Shown here piece by piece: positions 6,643 to 9,133 of a stretch of DNA of 9,133 nt (positions are counted from its first letter, which is position 1; each line of letters opens with the position of its first letter). The position numbers and the translations under genes are program-made. The stretch is from Oscillospiraceae bacterium. GTDB lineage: Bacteria > Bacillota > Clostridia > Oscillospirales > Ruminococcaceae. The stretch covers positions 1-9,133 of the forward strand of contig JAUNBN010000039.1 of the NCBI GenBank assembly GCA_030527085.1, read 5' to 3'. A model generated the notes under the pieces. It did no database searches. It was given only the letters and a program-made list of their open reading frames with translations, and was not told the DNA's origin.

Positions 6643-6671
6643 ATCTTACACCTTTGCGCCCTTGAAGTCAA
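6643..6671 (-). promoter_or_regulatory. Candidate promoter of the PHP gene, start site at the ATG
   Basis: On the minus strand: TTGACT (6671-6666), 17 bases, TAAGAT (6648-6643). The -10 box ends seven bases before the ATG at 6635, so transcription would begin at or one base before the start codon. Confidence 0.5.
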
Positions 6672-6736
6672 ACGCGCGGCGGCGCGCGAGCGGAACGCTT
6701 CGAGAGCCGCGAGGCGGCATATAAGCCTAAAGGGTT

Positions 6737-6800
6737 GTATTCCCCGCTTTCGGCGGAGAATACGGCAAAAGTCCACGCGAGAGGATGCTCCCGAGAGCCG
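6737..6800 (+). repeat. Dispersed intergenic repeat, copy D1 (TCCACGCGA variant)
   Basis: The hairpin GTATTCCCCGC (6737-6747), loop TTTCG, complement (6753-6763) has 10 of 11 positions paired. It occupies the place of the copy B hairpin. Its tail is the second variant: GGCAAAAG then TCCACGCGA (6772-6780) and GGATGCTCCC. The same tail occurs at 6966-7003. Confidence 0.55.
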
Positions 6801-6856
6801 GGGAGCGGTCCAAAAGCGGGTATTCTGCTGTCTTTCCCAGCCGAAAGCTGAAAAAG
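6801..6856 (-). repeat. Dispersed intergenic repeat, copy D2
   Basis: Read on the minus strand: a hairpin with CAGC/GCTG core (6850-6847 with 6841-6838, loop of five, outer CTTT/AAAG pairs), then AGAATACCCGCTTTTGG and ACCGCTCC. This is the order seen in copies B and C. It faces D1, so the pair forms a large imperfect inverted arrangement from 6737 to 6856. Confidence 0.5.
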
Positions 6857-6903
6857 ATAGCGAAGAAGCACGAAAAAGGGGCAATCCAGAGAGCCGCGCT
6901 CGA

Positions 6904-6933
6904 TTGACAGCGCCGAGGAGCTTGCCTTATAAT
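6904..6933 (+). promoter_or_regulatory. Vegetative sigma-A type promoter of the 7026 gene cluster
   Basis: A perfect -35 TTGACA (6904-6909), 18-base spacer, perfect -10 TATAAT (6928-6933). It is the same design as the mscL promoter. Transcription should start near 6940, leaving a leader of about 86 bases that includes repeat fragment F. In that leader TCCCT (7000-7004) can pair with AGGGA (7017-7021), which overlaps the ribosome binding site of the first gene. Confidence 0.8.
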
Positions 6934-6965
6934 TAAAAAAGAAGAATTTACCGGCTATTTGCGCG

Positions 6966-7003
6966 GGAAAGGCAGCGAAAAATCCACGCGACGGGACGCT
7001 CCC
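6966..7003 (+). repeat. Repeat tail fragment F (TCCACGCGA variant)
   Basis: GGCAGCGAAAAA, TCCACGCGA (6983-6991) and GGGACGCTCCC match the tail of copy D1 closely, but no clear upstream hairpin module remains. It lies in the transcribed leader of the 7026 gene. Confidence 0.45.
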
Positions 7004-7025
7004 TTTGCGGGTTTTGAGGGACCGC

Positions 7026-7772
7026 ATGATATATAAAGCCGAGAGCGGCAAAAAAAAGAAGAGAGAGCCCGGCCGCCGCGCCGCGAGGACGGCCGCCGCG
7101 CTAGCGCTCGCCCTTTTTCCCGCGGGACTTTTCTGCCTCGGGGCTTTTTTGATTATAAAAACGCGAAACGAGGCCTTTATTTACACCTGCTGCGGCGCGC
7201 TCGCCTGCCTCGGTGCGGCGGCGCTGGCGCTGCTGCGAGCGCTCGCCTTTCGCCCGAGACATCTGCGCGGGCGAACCGCCGCGGCCTTAAGTCTGTTCAG
7301 CTGGGGCTTCTGTGCCCTCGTTTTGATTTCGGGGCTCGTTTGCTGCGCCCTGCCCGCTTTGAGCAATATTGTGCCGCTTATCGTGTTCGGGCTGCTGCTG
7401 CTCGCCTATCTCTCTCTTGTTATAGCCGTTTTCGCGGCCTCCCGCCGCAGGGAGCCCGCAAGGGAGACCGTTGTAAACCGCTCGGAGGTAATGCGCGCCA
7501 TGCTCGACGAGCTGGGCTCCATACTCTCGCGCTGCCCTGTGCCGCGCGCGCGGGAGCTGATATCCTCGGTTAACGACGCGCTCGTATTCAGCGACCCGCT
7601 CTCGAACTTCGACACCGCGAGCTGCGAGGACGCAATAGCGCGCTATATCTACCAGCTCGATTCGCTCGATTTAAACGACCTCGTTTCAGTTGAAACTGTC
7701 TGCGACGCTTTGCATATCCAGATAGACCGCCGCAACGAGATATGCGCGCAGATAAGAAGCGCGGGAGAATAA
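7026..7772 (+). CDS. Four-helix membrane protein with C-terminal helical domain, unknown function
   Basis: 248 residues; I do not recognise the family. A short, very basic N-terminus (residues 9-21, KKKKREPGRRAAR) precedes four predicted membrane helices at about 23-46, 52-72, 86-108 and 114-136. A basic stop-transfer stretch follows (SRRREPAR). The rest (about 145-248) is a soluble, probably cytoplasmic and mostly helical domain with several cysteines and the segment LSRCPVPRARELISSVNDAL. The basic N-terminus and even helix number place both ends inside. The start is ATG 7026, with GAGGGA five bases upstream; an in-frame TTG at 7005 is less likely. It is the first gene of a probable operon with rpiB, 96 bases downstream, and has its own consensus promoter. 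Confidence 0.8.
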   Translation: MIYKAESGKKKKREPGRRAARTAAALALALFPAGLFCLGAFLIIKTRNEAFIYTCCGALACLGAAALALLRALAFRPRHLRGRTAAALSLFSWGFCALVLISGLVCCALPALSNIVPLIVFGLLLLAYLSLVIAVFAASRRREPARETVVNRSEVMRAMLDELGSILSRCPVPRARELISSVNDALVFSDPLSNFDTASCEDAIARYIYQLDSLDLNDLVSVETVCDALHIQIDRRNEICAQIRSAGE

Positions 7773-7793
7773 AACGGCGGGAAGTATATAAAA

Positions 7794-7842
7794 AGGCAGG
7801 GAGTGCCTCGAGAGCGCGGATTCCGCGCGAAAGGGGACTGCC
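7794..7842 (+). other. Hairpins in the rpiB upstream spacer
   Basis: AGGCA (7794-7798) can pair with TGCCT (7804-7808). GCGCGG (7814-7819) pairs with CCGCGC (7823-7828) around ATT. Alternatively GGCAG (7795-7799) pairs with CTGCC (7838-7842) and encloses the second hairpin. No T-run follows, so this is not an evident terminator; it could be an RNA-processing or stability element between the first and second genes of the cluster. Confidence 0.35.
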
Positions 7843-7868
7843 AAAAGACAAACAGAAAGGAAGGCATT

Positions 7869-8318
7869 ATGATAGCGATAGCGAGCGACCACGGGGGCTT
7901 CGCCCTCAAGAAAGAGATAATGGAGCGCCTTGAGGCGAGGGGACTGGAGTATAAGGATTTCGGCTCCTTTACGGCGGAGTCATGTGACTACCCCGACCTC
8001 GCCGCGCCCGCCTGCCGCGCAGTGCGCTCGGGGGAGTGCGAAAAGGGCATACTCATCTGCGGAACGGGCATTGGGATGTCCATCAGTGCCAACAAGATAA
8101 AGGGCATACGCGCCGCGCTCTGCGGCGATTGCTTTTCGGCCGAGTTCACCCGCCGCCACAATGACGCGAATGTGCTCTGTCTCGGCGCGCGCGTTACGGG
8201 CGCGGGCCTGGCCCTGAAAATCTGCGACACATTTTTGGACACGCCCTTTGAGGGCGGGCGGCACAAGCGCCGCATTGAGAAGGTTGAGGAAATTGAGAGA
8301 GAAGAAGCGGGCCTCTAG
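7869..8318 (+). CDS. rpiB: Ribose-5-phosphate isomerase B (RpiB/LacAB family)
   Basis: 149 residues, the normal RpiB length. It interconverts ribose 5-phosphate and ribulose 5-phosphate in the non-oxidative pentose phosphate pathway; some family members act on allose 6-phosphate or galactose 6-phosphate. Visible motifs: N-terminal IAIASDHGGF with D7 and H8, the phosphate-binding loop ICGTGIGMSISANK with the catalytic base C64, RRHNDANVLCLGAR with H97, and the basic C-terminal GGRHKRRI. The active-site cysteine indicates a true RpiB rather than a LacA subunit, which lacks it. The start is ATG 7869, preceded by AGAAAGGAAGG. An in-frame ATG-less extension to 7803 has no ribosome site and no family match. 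It is the second gene of the cluster beginning at 7026, and the following small gene overlaps its end. Confidence 0.95.
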   Translation: MIAIASDHGGFALKKEIMERLEARGLEYKDFGSFTAESCDYPDLAAPACRAVRSGECEKGILICGTGIGMSISANKIKGIRAALCGDCFSAEFTRRHNDANVLCLGARVTGAGLALKICDTFLDTPFEGGRHKRRIEKVEEIEREEAGL

Positions 8319-8604
8319 GCCGCCGCGAAAAAGGCAAAAGCCTCAAAAAAAGTCCGGCAGCCCTCTGCGCTTTTTAAGGGCCTTTTTTGTCGGGCTTCTT
8401 TCGCTGGCCGCCGCGCTCCTCTGCGGCTGGCTTGTCTATTTCTTTCAGAGCAACGGCTTTCTCCCGACCGACACAAGGCTCTTAATACAGCTCATGTGTC
8501 TGGCGGGAGCCGCCGCTTCGCTCTCGCTGGGCATAAGCTATATCAAAGCGCTCTACGAGGCTCGGGAGCCGGAGGAAGAAAGCGCCGGGAAGGATTTAAC
8601 TTAA
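8293..8604 (+). CDS. Small basic two-helix membrane protein, unknown function
   Basis: About 103 residues if translation begins at TTG 8293, which has GAAGG nine bases upstream (8279-8283). TTG 8284 or 8248 are alternatives. The first 26 residues are extremely basic (MREKKRASRPPRKRQKPQKK). Two hydrophobic helices follow at about 28-50 and 62-84, then an acidic C-terminus (EAREPEEESAGKD). Basic N-terminus and two helices suggest both ends are cytoplasmic. It overlaps the last 26 bases of rpiB in another frame, so it is probably translationally coupled to rpiB. Codon composition matches the surrounding high-GC genes, which supports a real gene. I know no family for it. Confidence 0.65.
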   Translation: MREKKRASRPPRKRQKPQKKSGSPLRFLRAFFVGLLSLAAALLCGWLVYFFQSNGFLPTDTRLLIQLMCLAGAAASLSLGISYIKALYEAREPEEESAGKDLT

Positions 8605-8606
8605 TG

Positions 8607-8650
8607 GTATTGGCTGAAACGGGGGGAATACACAGCGGCAAGCCACGCGA
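8607..8650 (+). repeat. Dispersed intergenic repeat, copy E (degenerate)
   Basis: GTATT (8607-8611) and AATAC (8627-8631) bracket a decayed hairpin with a G-run, as in copy D1. The tail AGCGGCAAG and GCCACGCGA (8642-8650) is the TCCACGCGA variant with one change. GGCAA (8637-8641) can pair with TTGCC (8653-8657). It lies exactly between the high-GC cluster and the AT-rich gene that follows. Confidence 0.4.
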
Positions 8651-8685
8651 ATTTGCCAAATCGGGATCTGCAGAGGAGAGACCAA

Positions 8686-9133
8686 ATGGAAATCATTCAA
8701 TACAATGATAGATATAAGAAGCAAATTATAGATTTGATTCTGCATATTCAAAACAACGAGGCAAAAATTGAGCTTGCGTTAGATGAGCAGCCGGATTTGT
8801 TGAATATACCTGCATCTTACGAGAAAAATGGCGGAAGGTTTTTTATTGCTGTTGAAAACGAAGAGGTTATTGGCACGCTTGCATATATGAATTATGGAAA
8901 CGGGAATGCCGTATTAAAGAAGTTCTTTGTCAGAGCGGATTGGAGAAGTAAAAAGGTTGGATTGGCCTTATATCAAGTAGTGTTAAGACAATTAAAAGAG
9001 GATGGATATTCCTTGGCATTGCTGGATACGCCATCCGTTGCAGAGAAATCTCATAGATTTTATGAAAAAGCTGGATTTAAGAGAATTACGAGTGAAGAGC
9101 TTCCTTTTCGATATGAATATCCCGATAGAGATT
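8686..9133 (+). CDS. GNAT family N-acetyltransferase (3' end outside window)
   Basis: 149 codons are visible and the frame is still open at the right edge. GNAT enzymes move an acetyl group from acetyl-CoA to an amine; the acceptor cannot be told from sequence. The fold is recognisable: a beta strand FFIAVENEEVIGTLAY (52-67), motif A with the pyrophosphate-loop equivalent KKFFVRADWRSKKVGLAL (78-95), and motif B FYEKAGFKRI (125-134). The QNNEAKIELALDEQPDLL region (22-39) also recalls a common GNAT subfamily of about 160 residues, so only a few residues are probably missing. The start is ATG 8686, with AGGAG at 8673-8677. Base use differs sharply from the rest of the window: three 60-base lines counted give 36% G+C, with many AGA, TTA, ATA and AAA codons. 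This suggests recent transfer from a low-GC relative. Confidence 0.88.
   Translation, partial: MEIIQYNDRYKKQIIDLILHIQNNEAKIELALDEQPDLLNIPASYEKNGGRFFIAVENEEVIGTLAYMNYGNGNAVLKKFFVRADWRSKKVGLALYQVVLRQLKEDGYSLALLDTPSVAEKSHRFYEKAGFKRITSEELPFRYEYPDRD

Larger units (their letters stand above)
6636..7025. other. Divergent spacer rich in repeats
   Basis: This 390-base gene-free stretch separates the PHP gene (-) from the membrane-protein gene (+). It contains a promoter for each, a facing pair of repeat units (D1 on the plus strand, D2 on the minus strand) and a further tail fragment (F). GCTCCC (6787-6792) and GGGAGC form a small inverted repeat at the D1/D2 junction. Open frames crossing it on either strand are made of repeat sequence and resemble no known protein. 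Confidence 0.65.

Noticed and set aside
5898..6665. Plus-strand open frame (255 codons) opposite the PHP phosphatase
   Set aside because: It is the antisense of a gene with all metal-binding motifs. The translation is alanine- and valine-rich without a domain and reads through the PHP promoter.
6668..7051. Minus-strand frame of 127 codons in the spacer before the 7026 gene
   Set aside because: It is built from repeat units D1, D2 and F and runs against a consensus promoter on the opposite strand.
2033..8650. CRISPR array or tandem repeats
   Set aside because: The repeats are degenerate, in both orientations and kilobases apart, with no regular spacers and no cas genes.
8604..8708. A 34-codon frame whose ATG overlaps the stop of the 8293 gene
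   Set aside because: TAATG overlap is suggestive, but the frame covers repeat copy E and runs into the acetyltransferase start. It has no composition or motif supporting a protein.

Overview
The window looks like chromosomal DNA from a high-GC, endospore-forming member of the Firmicutes, most likely an uncultured gut-type clostridium of the Oscillospirales or a related order. Three things point there: a spoIVB gene (the sporulation signalling protease), a MscL with a C-terminal zinc ribbon, and G+C-rich coding DNA (one 60-base line of eno counts to 67%). The assignment is inference; there is no rRNA gene or other phylogenetic marker beyond the proteins.

Layout. 2-1999 (+) is the 3' part of a large DUF2142 membrane protein, possibly a cell-surface polysaccharide enzyme. 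It converges on mscL (2224-2655, -), with a hairpin terminator between them. mscL and enolase (2984-4276, +) are divergent across a 328-base spacer. That spacer holds a consensus promoter for mscL, a good promoter with an overlapping inverted repeat for eno, two mutually exclusive hairpins in the eno leader, and a strongly palindromic repeat. A textbook terminator follows eno. Next, on the minus strand, come spoIVB (4351-5586) and a PHP-type histidinol-phosphatase-like hydrolase (5847-6635). The hydrolase has a promoter so close to its ATG that the mRNA could be leaderless. A 390-base divergent spacer with several repeat units and a consensus promoter leads into a plus-strand cluster: a four-helix membrane protein of unknown function (7026-7772), rpiB (7869-8318), and a small basic two-helix membrane protein overlapping the end of rpiB (8293-8604). 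The last gene, a GNAT acetyltransferase (8686 to the right edge), is AT-rich, unlike everything before it, and is probably a recent acquisition.

How the genes relate. The core genes (eno in glycolysis, rpiB in the pentose phosphate pathway, mscL in osmotic protection, spoIVB in sporulation) are mostly single transcription units with their own signals, not one pathway locus. The only likely operon is 7026-8604.

The most interesting feature not explained by genes is a dispersed, degenerate intergenic repeat. A GTATTC...GAATAC-type hairpin is followed by one of two conserved tails, one containing AACCCGCTTTTGG and the other TCCACGCGA. Copies or fragments lie in five intergenic spaces. I see no CRISPR array, tRNA, rRNA, insertion sequence or phage gene. 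I do not see a new multi-gene defence or biosynthetic system.
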